A DNA stretch of 64,000 nt from Brachynemurus nebulosus. Its lineage: Eukaryota; Arthropoda; Insecta; Neuroptera; Myrmeleontidae. Both the position numbers and the translations under genes were made by a program. The notes beneath the pieces were generated by a model. It saw only the letters and a list, made by a program, of their open reading frames with translations. It searched no databases and was not told where the DNA came from. The stretch is from the NCBI GenBank assembly GCA_035578155.1, contig JAPWDM010000001.1, forward strand, positions 159,933,498-159,997,497. The letters are read 5' to 3'. How positions within the stretch are numbered: the stretch's first letter is position 1; each line of letters begins with the position of its first letter. This document shows, piece by piece, positions 50,400-62,856 of the stretch.

Positions 50400-51465
50400 C
50401 ACAGTGAAAAAATTTGTGTTCTGCGTAAAAAGAAATAGTGGTTAAAATTTTTGTGCTAAATAAATAACCCAACACTGTGTTAATGTAACATTTAGTGTTT
50501 GTGTTAAATAAAAATATTAACAAAAATTTTCATTTAACAGAATTAAGATGTTAATCTGTTTTGAACAACACACAAATAAGACAATACTTGTGTAAAATGC
50601 GAAAGAATGTCTTAAATAGACTTATTTGTGTATTTCCAACACCAAAAAACTGGTTTTGCGTGCATCTATTGCTTTAGTTATAAGAGTAGGGGCAGTGGTA
50701 ACTGATACCATCGGTAGCATTATTGAAAATCATTGGAGTATTGGACATTGTGTGACGTGCGTTCAACAGAAACATATCTATGTATAGAAGTAGACGGAAT
50801 ATTTCAATATCAAGAGCGTATTCCTAAGGATAAATAGGTTTTAGTTATTTAGATATTAAATATTGGTAAGTTAAGTAAAAATATCATAGATTGAATTTTT
50901 TTCTTTATTTGCAGAATTTACTGCAATTAATTAAAAAATTATCGAATATTCGGTGTTCCAGAACACATTGAAAGGGCAAAGAAGATCAGGTAAAGAAGGA
51001 AGAGTAGTCGTTCCATTTTGCGTTCCACATTCAATTTGACAACGATCTTCACAATTTTTGAATATTGCTTCAACATTATTTTCATCAGAGCACAACTTTG
51101 TAGAAATATTAAATAAAAAAGTTTAAGTACTGAAAAATTATTTTTTACTATTTCCTTTCATTTATATAAGAAATACATAGAAAAAATACTAACTTAAAAA
51201 AAGTATCAAAATATACCAACACATTTACTGAGTAAACTTCTACATTCTAATTCAGTTAATTTTACACATCACTGTGGTAAAATTAGAACTAAGTAATTGT
51301 GTAAAATTAACACAAAATGTATGTCCTTTTGTGTGTTAAATCATTGACACAAATCTTGTGTAAAGATTTGACACATATGCTTTGTGTTAAAATAACACAA
51401 AAAATTGAGTGCACCGTTCTGGACATGTGAAATGTGTTAATTTTATCACAAGTTTTTTCACTGTG
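50400..51465. mobile_element. TA-flanked CAC...GTG element, copy 3
   Basis: 1066 bp, flanked by TA at 50398-50399 and 51466-51467. Inverted ends CACAGTGAAAAAATTTGTG and CACAAGTTTTTTCACTGTG. Subterminal repeats of GTGTTAATTTTACACA type occur at both ends. The middle (about 50640-51070) is less AT-rich and includes an AG/GT-bounded segment (about 50915-50990), but all frames there have stops. Same architecture as 7157-8044 and 29880-30924. Confidence 0.65.
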
Positions 51466-51467
51466 TA

Positions 51468-52730
51468 TGATATTTACTGATTACTCTAAGACTACCTCTT
51501 ATAGACTGCATTCTGTCGGTACAATTTTGAACCACATGATCAAATAACTGACGTCTTATGTCGGCAATAACACGAGTTATGTTGTTTTACAAAGTGTTAG
51601 AGACTTTACATATCGCCAAAGAAATTAATCCACTGGCGTCAAACTTGAATTATTAAACCAATTCATTGAACCGTTTTCCCAAGTAATGTTTTTTTTTTTT
51701 TTTTGTATTCTTTTTATTAATTTTAATATATTTTTATAAATTTCCACAATTTGTAAACGTTGTAGCGTTATTAATCTTATCATGATAATTTATCAGTATT
51801 TATTGAATACAAACATTAAAACAAAAAGCCATTTATTTACTTTTTTTATTCACAGATTTTCTTATCAAAAGTTATGTTACTGTAGAAAAAATACCCTATA
51901 TAAAGGATGACAGATAGACAAGACAAAATTATAAGTGTGTAATAAATACTGATGTAGAATTAGGTGGCTTGGTGGTTGTTTTGAACTATCCCACCGCTGC
52001 CACCAATTGTAATATATAGGGGGTAAGTAAAAAGATGGTAGCTGTGGCTGCATTAAAATATTAAAAAATGTTTTTAGGTATTAAATTAATACAATATTTA
52101 ACAACTAACAATTAATTATATGGTTTATTAAAAAATAAAAGTTATAAACAATTTTATATACTTGTATATATTATTATATACCGAGCGTTAAAAAGATGAT
52201 TCGCGCAAACTACGATAATTTGGAAACTGTTATTAAAATTAAAATAATGAAATTTAAGCATAAATAGCAAATGTATAATGAGTGTATAACCTTAATTTAA
52301 CTTAAAGCTTGTGTATGCAGGCTGATCCGTGTATGTTACATCATCATTTTGTGAAATTAACTTAAATCTTTAAAATTACAGAAAATTATTCATTATACCA
52401 AGAAAATCAAACTACGTGCACCGATCAGGCTACATACACCAAAAATATATTGTTAAGAAAAGAAATACATATTACCTCTCCGGTGGAGGTTCACCAATCA
52501 CAACACTAAATTAAAATACATCTTTATACTTTAAAGATAATTACATGATTGAATTTACTGAACCACTTATTCAACTTATGAGAATGGGAATCAGATTAAA
52601 ATGCTCCCCGACTGAAACTCAGTTCCTGCTTTTATATCGTTCGATTGTGTGACTATGTGACGACTTCTCACTATTAGAGCCTCTACGGTTTAGGAGGCCG
52701 CACTCATCGGGTTATTGAAATGACCGTCTG
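51468..52730. other. possible solo LTR remnant and small hairpin
   Basis: About 51890-52015 shows an LTR-like order: CCTATATAAAGGATG (TATA-like), AATAAATACTGATG (polyadenylation-like), then CACCGCTGCCACCAATTGTAA. No second copy or target duplication was found. At 52312-52342 and 52408-52441, GTATGCAGGCTGATCCGTG and its inverse form a hairpin of about 130 bp. No coding region. Confidence 0.3.
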
Positions 52731-53254
52731 ACCATCTCTATCTAACTACGTATTTTTTCCGTTTCTAAGAAGTGATACATATTACGGCTTATCGTCTGAT
52801 TGTATATCGTTCAATAAATTCAATCGATAATTGATATTTTTAGAAAATTAATACAGTGGTAGACTGCATAAAATGCATATACATTACAAGTGTTTCGAAA
52901 GTTTTCTATTAAATCCTCATAAACTTGTCTTACATAACATAAACCGTCAGACCACCAGTAACCCATATTTATTTTTAGCAATATGTATATGTACCATCTC
53001 TATCTAACTACGTATTTTTTCCGTTTCTAAGAAGTGATACATATTACGGCTTATCGTCTGATTGTATATCGTTCAATAAATTCAATCGATAATTGATATT
53101 TTTAGAAAATTAATACAGTGGTAGACTGCATAAAGTGCATATACATTACAAGTGTTTCGAAAGTTTTCTATTAAATCCTCATAAACTTGTCTTACATAAC
53201 ATAAACCGTCAGACCACCAGTAACCCATATTTATTTTTAGCAATATGTATATAG
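52731..53254. repeat. near-perfect 262-bp tandem duplication
   Basis: 52731-52992 and 52993-53254 are almost identical, each starting ACCATCTCTATCTAACTACG. I noticed one clear difference, ATAAAATGCAT against ATAAAGTGCAT. Either a very recent duplication or an assembly artefact. Confidence 0.9.
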
Positions 53255-53504
53255 TATTGCAATTGAATTTTTGATCAACAGGATAAATAAACACATTATT
53301 TGCTAATTATCTATTACCTACAGCAGAATCATACAATGAGCATCGTTAAAAATCGAAATACGTATTTATTAACTGTTTACTTTGTTACAGAAGTACAGTT
53401 AAAGGGGAAACAATCAGAACATGACTAGTAATTTAAATTACAGAAATGGTAAAAGATGATTAGACGTTATTGTAGTACATTAATTTATTTGCACAAATAT
53501 AGTA
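53255..53504. other. AT-rich spacer
   Basis: No recognised feature between the 262-bp duplication and element Y. Confidence 0.5.
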
Positions 53505-54483
53505 CAGGTAGCCCCCAAGAACACGCTCGAAGAACACGGGTACCTTCCCTCGAATTACACGGTTTCAAGCAACACGATTTTTAAATAGCTAGGTAATTTT
53601 TTTGAAAAAGAATAAAATACACATATTATATATTTAAAATGAAGTTACACCTCAATGTATGCGAATATATTCGTTCCATGTAGATTTGATTTACATGAAT
53701 AAAAATCGTGTAAATTGAATCTGTTGTTATAACAGGAAAAATACTGGAAATAAAAACTACTCAAAATTTTAGAGAATTTTGTAATAGAAATGAACGAATA
53801 TCCTATAGAAATTTACGTATTTAAATTCTGAAAATATCGTTATTTTCGACATCGATAATTTTCGATAACAAGAAGTAGGTTTTGACAGTCCCATTATGTT
53901 TGGAATACCCTTGCTTCGCCTAAACCTTCATAAATTTCGTTATTTTTTCGCTACGACTCACCGTTTATTTACGATCAAAAATTTACGTTTACGAAAAGTA
54001 TCGAAAACTATTTTTTTTTTTTTGAAAATATTCTATTAGTGACTAAATCAGTGGGACTAATGAGCTTGAATTAATTAATTATAATCAGTTTATGATAAGT
54101 AACTCGGTGTCGATAATTTTCGATAACGAAAAGTAGGTTTTGACAATGACAGTACATTTGGAATACTCACAAGTTGCTTCGCTTAAGCCTTCAAAAGTTT
54201 CGTTATTTTTCAACTACGATGCACTGTTTACGAGATATTTGCGATCAAAAGTTTACGATTACGAAAAGTAACTAAATGTAATTTTTTTAGAATATTCTAT
54301 TGTTGACCAAACCAAAGGACAAATAGAGCCTAAATTAAACAATTATAAGCAATTTATGATAAGTAGTTCGTTATCACACTTGAAATGGAATGTCTGTCTT
54401 TTGTAGTCTCGAACAATACGGTTTCAAAGAACACGAAACCAATTAATCGTGTTCTTCGGGGGGGGGGGGGGGGGGGTTTACTG
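53505..54483. mobile_element. element Y: pogo/Tigger-like MITE with GAACACG ends
   Basis: 979 bp, flanked by TA at 53503-53504 and 54484-54485. Left end CAGGTAGCCCCCAAGAACAC; right end read inward CAGTAAACCCCC...GAAGAACACG, containing a 19-nt G run (54458-54476). Variants of CGAAGAACACGG recur near both ends. The core is tandemly duplicated with a period of about 258 bp (CGATAATTTTCGATAAC at about 53852 and 54110) and is shared with elements X and Z. Noncoding. Confidence 0.75.
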
Positions 54484-54485
54484 TA

Positions 54486-55346
54486 TTTGCACTATTAATA
54501 GTATGAAATATCACAAAAATTAATCTTAGATTAAAAACCAAACTTAAGTTTGGTGTAAAAATTGTCTTGTTGATAACTGTAAATGTTTTTATGGAAAATT
54601 TCATTTGAATTATCAATTAGTCTTTTTTCCCTTTTTGCATTTATTCAACAAAAATTTTCCACAATCAAATTCACATTTTAAATTTCCTTTGAAAAAACAC
54701 CATTATTGATTCAAGAAACATTCATTCGAAATTCTGCGCGACAACACATTATTAAACCAACAAATGGTTTAATTAATTCAAATTATCGATGCATGACTTA
54801 GTAAATGAAGAATACTTTTTTTTAACTCAGTACTTTTGTCACTTGTATATACAATTAGTATTGTCTATTAGGTACATTCAATTTATGCACTCAACGAATA
54901 CAGACGAAAAAAATTGTATAAATATATAAATGTTCTTAACCCTCTCCCGGTTATTTATCATCATTTGACTTAACATTTTTCATACGATTCTTTTTTTCAT
55001 TTTATAAAATCAGTGTAAACAGTAGTTTCGCATTTTTTCCTAATTGTAGGTAAGTACGTATACATAAAGAATAATTTATCAAATAATCAGTTAAAACTTT
55101 TTTGGAGAAAATTCATTCTTAAGAAACAATTGTCGCTGTCGCAACATTAGATTTAAGCTTCGGCCTACGAAGTCCTGCCGTAGAACAGAGATGACTTCAG
55201 AGAACGGAAAAATTTTCAAATATCATTTTTAAACTGAAAATTTTAGATTTAAGAAACTTATTTCCACTTAGGTTTATCATTAAATTTTATTCTGTACGGC
55301 TTGGGATTTGTTGCCGTTTAGACGTTTACTGGTATACAGTCATATA
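54486..55346. other. AT-rich DNA without recognisable genes
   Basis: Nothing coding or structured recognised. Confidence 0.5.
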
Positions 55347-56088
55347 CAGTCAAGTTTCCTATAGCGCGGTTAATTCGTACCGCGTTATAGGGAAGTCACG
55401 CTATAGAAGACTCAGAATTAATTGATGTCAGAAATTCGTTCTATACAAACCGCATTGTGAAAATCACAAAAATAAGAGAAACCAAAAAAACTTATACTAC
55501 GTTATATGGAGACTGAGAATTAATACAAAGTAAGTGAATCGTACCGCGTTATATGGAATATCAAAAATAAAATAATAAATTGTAAATAATGCAGACCTAT
55601 ATAAAAAACTACATTGTCGAAGTATGAAGTTGTGATTAAGATGGATTTAACTAATGTAATTTTGTAAAAGAAATAATAACGAATATTTAGAATTTGACAT
55701 ATTTAAATTTTGAAAATATCGTTATTTTCGATATCGATAATTTTCCTATAATAGAAACTACATTTTAATAAAATTTCGTTATTTTTTCACTACGTCTACT
55801 ACACACGGTTTTGTGAGATAATTACGATCGAAGTTTTCGATTATGAAAGGTATCATTTATAAACAAACATATTAAAAAACAGGCACATTTTACGATAGAC
55901 CGACTTCAGAAGCGCTTCGAAAATTTAATACACCGAATAAGTGCTACTATAGATAATTTTTTCAAGTCATTTGAGTTGTTGAAATTTTCTTGTACAAAAA
56001 ACCGCGTTATAGGAGACTTGTCGCAATTTCATATCGCGTTCTATGGAGACCGCGTAATAAGGATACCGCGCTATAGGAGACTTGACTG
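55347..56088. mobile_element. element Z: pogo/Tigger-like MITE with ACCGCGTTATAGG ends
   Basis: 742 bp, flanked by TA at 55345-55346 and 56089-56090. Left end CAGTCAAGTTTCCTATAGCG, mirrored by CGCTATAGGAGACTTGACTG at the right. Variants of ACCGCGTTATAGGGA recur within about 200 bp of each end. The core (about 55700-55860) contains ATCGTTATTTTCGATATCGA and AATTTCGTTATTTTTTCACT, shared with X and Y. Noncoding. Confidence 0.75.
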
Positions 56089-56090
56089 TA

Positions 56091-56789
56091 CTACGAGTAT
56101 ACGAGTATTTCTATTTATAACAAAAAACAATACAATATGTACGATACTAGTTTTTTTTGATCCTATCCATTATATGCCTATAGACTATGTGATCGTGAAA
56201 AAATTCGATGTCGGGTTAAATTAGTCATTTTAAAAAAAATCCATCTACCTGTTTGTTAAGAGAGCTATTTTGATCTCTAACTATGAAATCACTTAAGGGA
56301 TTTTGATGAAATTTAGTATGGGGATGAAGTTCATCAAAATACACAACCTGGTGACATCAATACACCCAAAAGCTGTTGTGGGAGGGACCTAGTGGCCCTT
56401 GAATTTTGAAAATGCCCCGAAAATGGACAGATTGGCGTTTTGTAGAAAAACGGCTCTAACGATTTTGATTAAATTTTAACTTTATAAAACAGAACACAGT
56501 TGTGACCTAACAAAACAATCCGTATGTCTGAGAAAAATCTGAAAGCTGTGAAATCGAAAAAGGATCTGACCGCAGCAGCAGCAAATCTAGCCTGCCTCCG
56601 GTAACATGCTGTTTTTCCCTTTCATTATCTATTTTAATATTATAGGAACAAGTGTTGTACGAATATTCGTATAGTTTATTTTTTATTTCATGCTTTTCTT
56701 AGAGACTGCAGCTGAGGACTTCCACAAATTAATAGGTACACAGTAACTATTTTTTGTGCGATTTCTCTTTTTCTTTTTCTTTTAGCGAA
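56091..56789. other. probable dispersed-repeat remnants
   Basis: 56270-56600 includes AAGGGATTTTGATGAAATTT and GTGGGAGGGACCTAGTGGCC, wording typical of old arthropod repeats, but no boundaries could be drawn. No gene. Confidence 0.35.
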
Positions 56790-56901
56790 TTTCCAAAACC
56801 TGAAAATTCAGCTTTTACGGCCGTTTTCATGACGAAACCTGAGGCTGAGACTGTAACAGAAATATGTTTTGAACTAGAATACGAAAATGACATTCACTAA
56901 A

Positions 56902-56963
<62 letters not shown>

Positions 56964-57550
56964 TTTTGCCAGAATTAAGCAATTTTTCAAAATTTTTTTT
57001 ACTCGAATCGAAAATAAAAGGCAATATGCGTAAAAAATACTTTTGCACCATTGCTCTAAGTTAATTACTTTTTGAGAAAAGTTAGAAAGTATATTGGAAG
57101 AAATCATTTCCCATTACACTCACATTCACAGTCTTTTTTTTCTGTCTCATTTTTTGCGATGCTACATTCGAATACATGCCTTACAAAGGCTTACAAGGCT
57201 TTACAAAGGCTTGTATGAGTGTAAGTGGCGTGTCATGAGTTTTGTAATCCAATTTAACGATTCAGCTATATTCTATTTCTCTCAGTTGAATAAGTTTTTA
57301 ATCTATCAATTCCATTTTTTTATAGCAAAATTACCAAGAAAATTTGTTTTATGTGATATAGTCAGAATTTAGATTATGTTTACACATTACTAAAATTAAT
57401 AAGAGTTTGCTACAACCGCATAAAAATTACGTTAAACCATATTGAAACAATAATATTTTTACGTAATTTTCTATCCGATTGAGAATACTGTTATGATTAG
57501 AATGTGTAAACACAGCATTTTACTCGTAAATAAATTTGCACATTCATTTT
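56790..57550 (-). repeat. family F repeat, minus-strand copy 4, with (TA)n
   Basis: Inverse of 42825-43760. A (TA)n array of about 56 bp (56905-56960) sits directly beside AATGACATTCACTAAAATTT, the same family position as in the other copies. Confidence 0.65.
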
Positions 57551-58583
57551 TTTTTTTACAACAAAACAAATAATTTTAAATTTTGACATATTATATCATA
57601 CATTTTTGAAAATATTAAATATTTTAAGGCGAAAATATATTAAAAAGCTGAAATTTGTTTAATAAAAGCCATACATATGCTCATTTTACCTCAAAAATGT
57701 CTGAAAATAAAATATTTTTCAATAATTAACCCAGAAAAAGCATATAAGAGGTAACTTTTATGATATATTTTTTTTTTTTTTTTTTTGAAAATTTCAAAAT
57801 AAAATGACGTTTGATAGTAGGGTTACAAATGATTTTTTTTTTATTTTGTAGAATCTGGTAAATAGAAATCGTAATAAGTACTCGCCTTGAAAAAATCAAA
57901 CAAGTATTTAAAACAAAATACTATTTCTTAAAGAAAATATTAAAATTTTGTACAAATGCCGTCCTGATAAACTGATATATTTGTCCATCTTGAGCGCGGG
58001 AACCGATTTTGAGGAGCTGGATTCCCTCCAGGCAAAAGCTTATAGCCAATACACACATTTTTAAAATATCCTTTTGGATTTTGTAACTCAATTATTACAA
58101 ATAAAATCTAAATAAAAGAAATCTATATGACCTATTTTTTCTCAATTTTCTAGCATCAAGTGTAAGGGTAATTAACTAGGGGGTGATTGTGGCGACATTT
58201 TAATGTAAAATATAGTAATTTTAACCGTCTTCAAAAGAACATTTCGATTTTAACAATAAAAAAAAATTTTTAAAAGTGTTTTAGTTCTGGCAGGATTGTC
58301 AAAAAGGGACTGAAATGTTTTTAGATTTTGATATATACAAAAAATATTAATGTGTTGTTGTGAAGTACTTGCTAGACTTATAGGTTTTATTGGTGGTTTT
58401 AGCGAATTTCCAGAATGGAATTTAGCTATTACAGCCACTGTCATGACGCGACTTGAGCCCGAGACTATGGCAGAAATTTGTTTTGAGGTCCCCAGAAACC
58501 GAAAATAATATTCACTAAGATTTATATATTATATTTGTATTTAGTCCCACACCGTTGGACAAGTTCGTTAGCCAGCCATGTCG

Positions 58584-59554
58584 AGGCGGTAGTAATTTCC
58601 GCACCAAACAAAAGATTACAGGTAAATTCCGCACTCATCTTTTGAAATTATCATGATCCTATGTGTATTTTCGGCACTAAGCAATTGAAAATAAAACGAA
58701 CTACTTTTTGATAAAATTATATTTAACTGATGTGTATTTAACAGGGTGTCAATTTAAAAGCAAGCCAGGCCTTGTATCTTTGGAACGATAATAGGTAATT
58801 AAAATCTGTTAAAACAGTTTCTAGAACATGAAAGGGGAACCATTATGACTGGCATGGGAAACTTTTGCAACCAACTCTTTAGACTTCAGCCACCCCAATC
58901 CTATATTTTTAAATTGTAAGACCCCACTTATGGTACATCATTGGAAAGTTCTTTAAAAATGGAAGGTTAGTTTAATTAGTTTTGACAATATACTTCGACT
59001 TTGATATAAAACTAGGTGGTAAGGTTTGTTGAGGTTAGGTTAGGTTAGTTTAGTTTTGACAATATATTTCGACTTTGATATAAAAACTAGGTGGTGAGGT
59101 TAATTTAGGTTAGGTTAGTTTAGTTAGTTTTGATAATATACTTCAATTTTGATATAAAACTAGGTGCTGAGGTTAGTTAAGGTTTGGTTAGTTTAGTTTC
59201 CCTTTGCCCGAATTCTTATGAAATAAAAGCAGTTAATTGAAAATGAGTCAACTGTCTGATTAGCATTTTTAGCATTTTCCTTTGCCTAAATTTTCATGAT
59301 AATAAGGAACTAGCTGAACATTAATCACCTTCATAATTAGCATTTCCTTTTGTCCAAATTTCTAAAAAAGTAGTTTCATTTTTGTTGTGAATATTTTAGG
59401 AATAAATAGAATGGTAGTTATCAAAAAACTCACCCGGAATATAGGTGTGTCGTGTACATACTTATGTTAATTTTTTTCTGACCAATGCGGAATTTATTAC
59501 ATAAATTAACAAACAGTTGATGCATTTTAAAAAAACTGCGGAAATTACATGCAC
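58584..59554. mobile_element. insertion with GTAATTTCCGCA inverted ends
   Basis: It interrupts family F between GCCATGTCG and CGGATGCCTGG; the joined form survives at about 38515-38535 (opposite strand). Ends AGGCGGTAGTAATTTCCGCA and, read inward from the right, GTGCATGTAATTTCCGCAGT, are inverted repeats. The only duplicated target base pairs visible are CG. It contains a GGTTAGGTTAG-bearing minisatellite. Superfamily unassigned; noncoding. Confidence 0.65.
58970..59210 (+). repeat. three-unit minisatellite with TTAGG-like runs
   Basis: Units of about 75-85 bp contain TTTTGACAATATACTTCGAC, TTTGATATAAAACTAGGTGG and GAGGTTAGGTTAGGTTAG. The last part is two to three copies of TTAGG, the insect telomere unit. 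The array is inside the 58584-59554 insertion, so it is not a telomere. Confidence 0.75.
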
Positions 59555-59830
59555 CGGATGCCTGGAACATGGTTTTTTTGGTCATTTATCGTGAAAAAAA
59601 TTAGTTTTTTGCCAAAATTGTCTCAAGTTAAAAAATTTTTGCGACATTTATTTACACCATTAGAAAGAGGAGGAAAAATCACTTAGAAGGGTGAAATATC
59701 ACAGAAAAACGGATTTTTATAAACGAAAATTCGCTATGTTATGCAGGTGCTGCGACAGGGGCATTTTATTTTTTGGATTCAATATAAAAAAATTTCCATT
59801 ATAATTTATAGTGCATAATGTGAATAAAGT

Positions 59831-59981
59831 ATATAGGGTAAAAGCCCGTATACCCGAACGCGTTGAATACTCGAACAGTTTTGATATTTTATATATTAAT
59901 GAAGTTATTTCTGAAAAAATCCAATAAATGTTAAAACTGTTCGAGTATTCAACGCGTTCGGGTATAGGGGCTTTTAGGTTA
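59831..59981. mobile_element. hairpin element with 11-bp TSD
   Basis: 151 bp. Arms of about 45 bp (59840-59885 and 59930-59976) share CGAACGCGTTGAATACTCGA and TATACCCG. Direct repeats GTGAATAAAGT at 59820-59830 and 59982-59992 flank it. Small, noncoding; the TSD length recalls Mutator-like elements. Confidence 0.65.
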
Positions 59982-59992
59982 GTGAATAAAGT

Positions 59993-62350
59993 TACAACAA
60001 AAGAACCGCATAGAAACAAATTTCAATATAGTTGTTCTTTAAAGTTATACCTAAGTTAGGCAAATACTAACAAGCTTCACCATTTATGAAAATTATAAAT
60101 AAAAATACAACAGTAAAAAATAAATCGTACCTACTTTCATTTTGATATCTTTCTAAAACATTTTTCTTACTTTTCTTCTTACTTTTCCTTAACATTATCT
60201 ACTTATTTTATTTTTATAGAAACACGTGTTATGTATTTTTTATTATTCCCTGAAATAAAATTTAAACGTAATTGTCGCATATGTGTTGTAACTTATTATA
60301 TGAATACATACTATTATGTTTCAAAAATATAATAAAAACATGTTAAATGGTCACAAATTTTTTGTAAATACAAAAATGTATTCGTGATATAATAATATTC
60401 TCTCTTATTTTCTGCTAAATGTCAGCTACGGTTAACGTATGTATAAAAATACAGTTTTCCGTAATACAAAACGTGTATAATGTTTATGTATACCTACTCT
60501 CCTTTATTCATATTAATTCAGGACTGTTAATTGCTTTGAAACACTAACCTCTATAAAAAGACACTTTGATATCTACCTATTAATTACAAAGATTTTTCTG
60601 TCATAAGATACGAAATTATTTTATAAAAAAAGACGCTGCGAATGGGGTGTGGCACACAGCTTCCTCACATTCGTAATAGACTTTTATATAATTTTTAAAA
60701 TGATTGTGCTTAAACTGCTTCTTAAATTTCGTATTTTATTATATTATTAAGGTGACGTTTGAAATAAGAATAACTTAAAAATACAAAATTTCCAAGTTTT
60801 GCATCAATTATACATAATATACCCTGAAATTATATTTTCGCCATACAGTTCATGAAAATTTGTTACAACTCAAAACATTTTAGGCTCTTTTTGTGTTGGT
60901 AGCAAAGCCTTGGGAGACCATTTTAACATTACTCTTTCATCTTTTTCAGAAATCTCAATATTGTTTGAATAGAATTTTATCAAGAATTCTTCAGCTTTTT
61001 AATTTGGGTCCTATTTGGTGGCACTGACGGATAATTTTGACCACATGTTCCACAAAATCAGTTCCTTATAGTGTATCTAGAAACAGAAATCTAAATTCTT
61101 GTAGAATTTAAGCAGTTATGAAAGCAGAAACAAACATCCGTTATATCACAAATTTTCGAAAATTAGATGATACATTCGATTTATCGTTTTTTTATCGTTT
61201 ACTAGATTTTATCGTATTGCAGCTTAGCCAAGTCAAGGAGTTCTTCAGAATTACTAAAAATGAGTACCACACATACAGGAAAAATGGCACGCTCCAGGAA
61301 TAAATTGAAATAAATCACATTTTCACCAAAAAAATAAGTGAGAAGTAAAAAAAATCGTTTTACTTTCTCCCGGTCTCTCTCTTCAAACCTGGACACTGGG
61401 ATAATAACCTCGACTGCTCCTCCCCATCTCGTCGAACCTGCACATTTATCCTTAAAAAGCTCTAAATAACTTTTCAAAGACATATACTAAACTTTTCAAA
61501 GACATTTTAAAAAAAGCCTGCTTTAATTTTTTCTTAAATGTTAGGTCAATAAACTTACCGAAGTTCCTTATAGACTTGCTAATTTTATCGATATGTTTAT
61601 GCATTTTAAAATGGCTAAAAATTTAACTTTTTACCACAGCTTGTAAATACTGTAAGATAAAAGTAAATATGTGGTTAGGATATAAAAAATAACTCGTACG
61701 TTTTTTATTAGCTTATCTCCCTAGCTTTGTTACCCTATGAAATAAACGGGAAAAATTCCACCCGGTTGGAAAGTTATAACATTTTAGATATTCATAACGT
61801 AACTTTCATTCCTTGTCAGTATTGCAAAAGGGTTGACTGTATAACAAAAATTAGCAAATAAACGGTAACATGGGTGTCACTAACAGAATAACCTGTTGTT
61901 TTATAACTGATAATAGTAAATCAAATTAAACTAGTTTATATAAACTAAAAATGTACTCTGCATAGGTACTATAACTAAAGTAGTCGACGAAAAATATTTT
62001 ATTGGTAAATAATGAGATATAATTGAGTTTGATAATTATTTTCAAAATATATTTTCTGTAAATGGCTAACAAAATAATTGGATTAATAATCCTAATTTAA
62101 CAGAAAATATTAATTAACTGGGTTATGTATGTTTTTAGAATAATTAAAACAATTTTGAATGTTGTGTGTGATTGTGTGAATTCAAATAGAAAACATTAAT
62201 TAACAGTTAGGTATATCAATTAAAAATTATTAACACATTTAAATGTTTGCCGCCTAACATAATAAATTTTACAGTTAATATTATTATTATAACTATATTT
62301 GATTTTAATTAATCTTTTTGCAAAGAGATAAAAATTTGTTTAAATTATGC
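59993..62350. other. AT-rich DNA without recognisable genes
   Basis: No RNA, repeat or coding feature is supported. A 93-codon minus-strand frame (61202-61483) overlaps a slightly GC-richer patch (61375-61450) but has no domain or splice support. Confidence 0.5.
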
Positions 62351-62358
62351 AATAAAGG

Positions 62359-62856
62359 CAGTGGCGTAACGACGGGAGTGCAAGGGATACTAACATGACC
62401 TGGGCGCCACTTTGAGAGGGGCGCCAAAAGCGAATAGGTGGGGCGTTATTGCTTAAAAAATATTTTCACACAAACAAATTTCTGGCAAACAAAAAAAGGT
62501 CATTAAAATAAGTAAAATTAAAAATACAAATTTACGAGGAAGAATTTTTTCAAAATTTTAAATACACTGTTCCGTTACTCAGGGCCGGACCTAGCGTAAG
62601 TGACGCCCGGGGCAGGGTCAAAAAATGGCGCCCCTGTAGAAAAAACATTAATTTTTTCCTCCCAAAAAACAAGTGACGAGCAAAAAAAAGGTCTAGTATC
62701 TAATTTTGGCGCCCCCAAGACCTGCGGCCCGGGGCACGTGCCCCGCTTACCCTCCCCTAGATCCGGCTCTGCCGTTACCTACCAAATTTTAGGAGTTAAC
62801 GGGGGGCGCAAAATTGTGTCACGCACCGGGCGCCAGTTATGCTCGCTACGCCTCTG
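62359..62856. mobile_element. hAT MITE (outer) with perfect 8-bp TSD
   Basis: 498 bp, from CAGTGGCGTAACGACGGG to CTCGCTACGCCTCTG, flanked by identical AATAAAGG at 62351-62358 and 62857-62864. CAGNGGCGTA-type ends with an 8-bp TSD are characteristic of hAT. The interior is interrupted by a second hAT MITE. Confidence 0.85.
62580..62771. mobile_element. hAT MITE (inner, nested)
   Basis: 192 bp, from CAGGGCCGGACCTAGCG to CTAGATCCGGCTCTG, flanked by CCGTTACT (62572-62579) and CCGTTACC (62772-62779), 7 of 8 matching. GC-rich with ACGCCCGGGGCA and CCCGGGGCACG-like blocks. It inserted after the outer element and resembles 47930-48088 in its CAGGGCCGG start. Confidence 0.8.

Larger units (their letters stand above)
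57551..59770 (-). repeat. family F repeat, minus-strand copy 5, split by an insertion
   Basis: Inverse of 38290-40770 with landmarks GGAGCTGGATTCCCTCCAGG (about 58013-58032), CAGGATTGTCAAAAAGGGAC, TGTTTTGAGGTCCCCAGAAA and GCTGCGACAGGGGCATTTTA (59748-59767). It lacks the insertions at 38727, about 39787 and about 40372. It does carry its own 971-bp insertion at 58584-59554, so the two copies define each other's empty sites. Confidence 0.65.

Noticed and set aside
50915..50990. Internal exon bounded by TTTGCAG and GTAAAG
   Set aside because: All three frames contain stops, so it is not coding; at most a captured non-coding segment.
51890..52015. Definite solo LTR
   Set aside because: TATA-like and AATAAA-like signals are common by chance in AT-rich DNA and no second LTR or TSD was found; kept only as a weak possibility.
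61202..61483. 93-codon minus-strand frame
   Set aside because: Slightly GC-richer patch, but no homologous motif, initiator context or splice sites that I can support.
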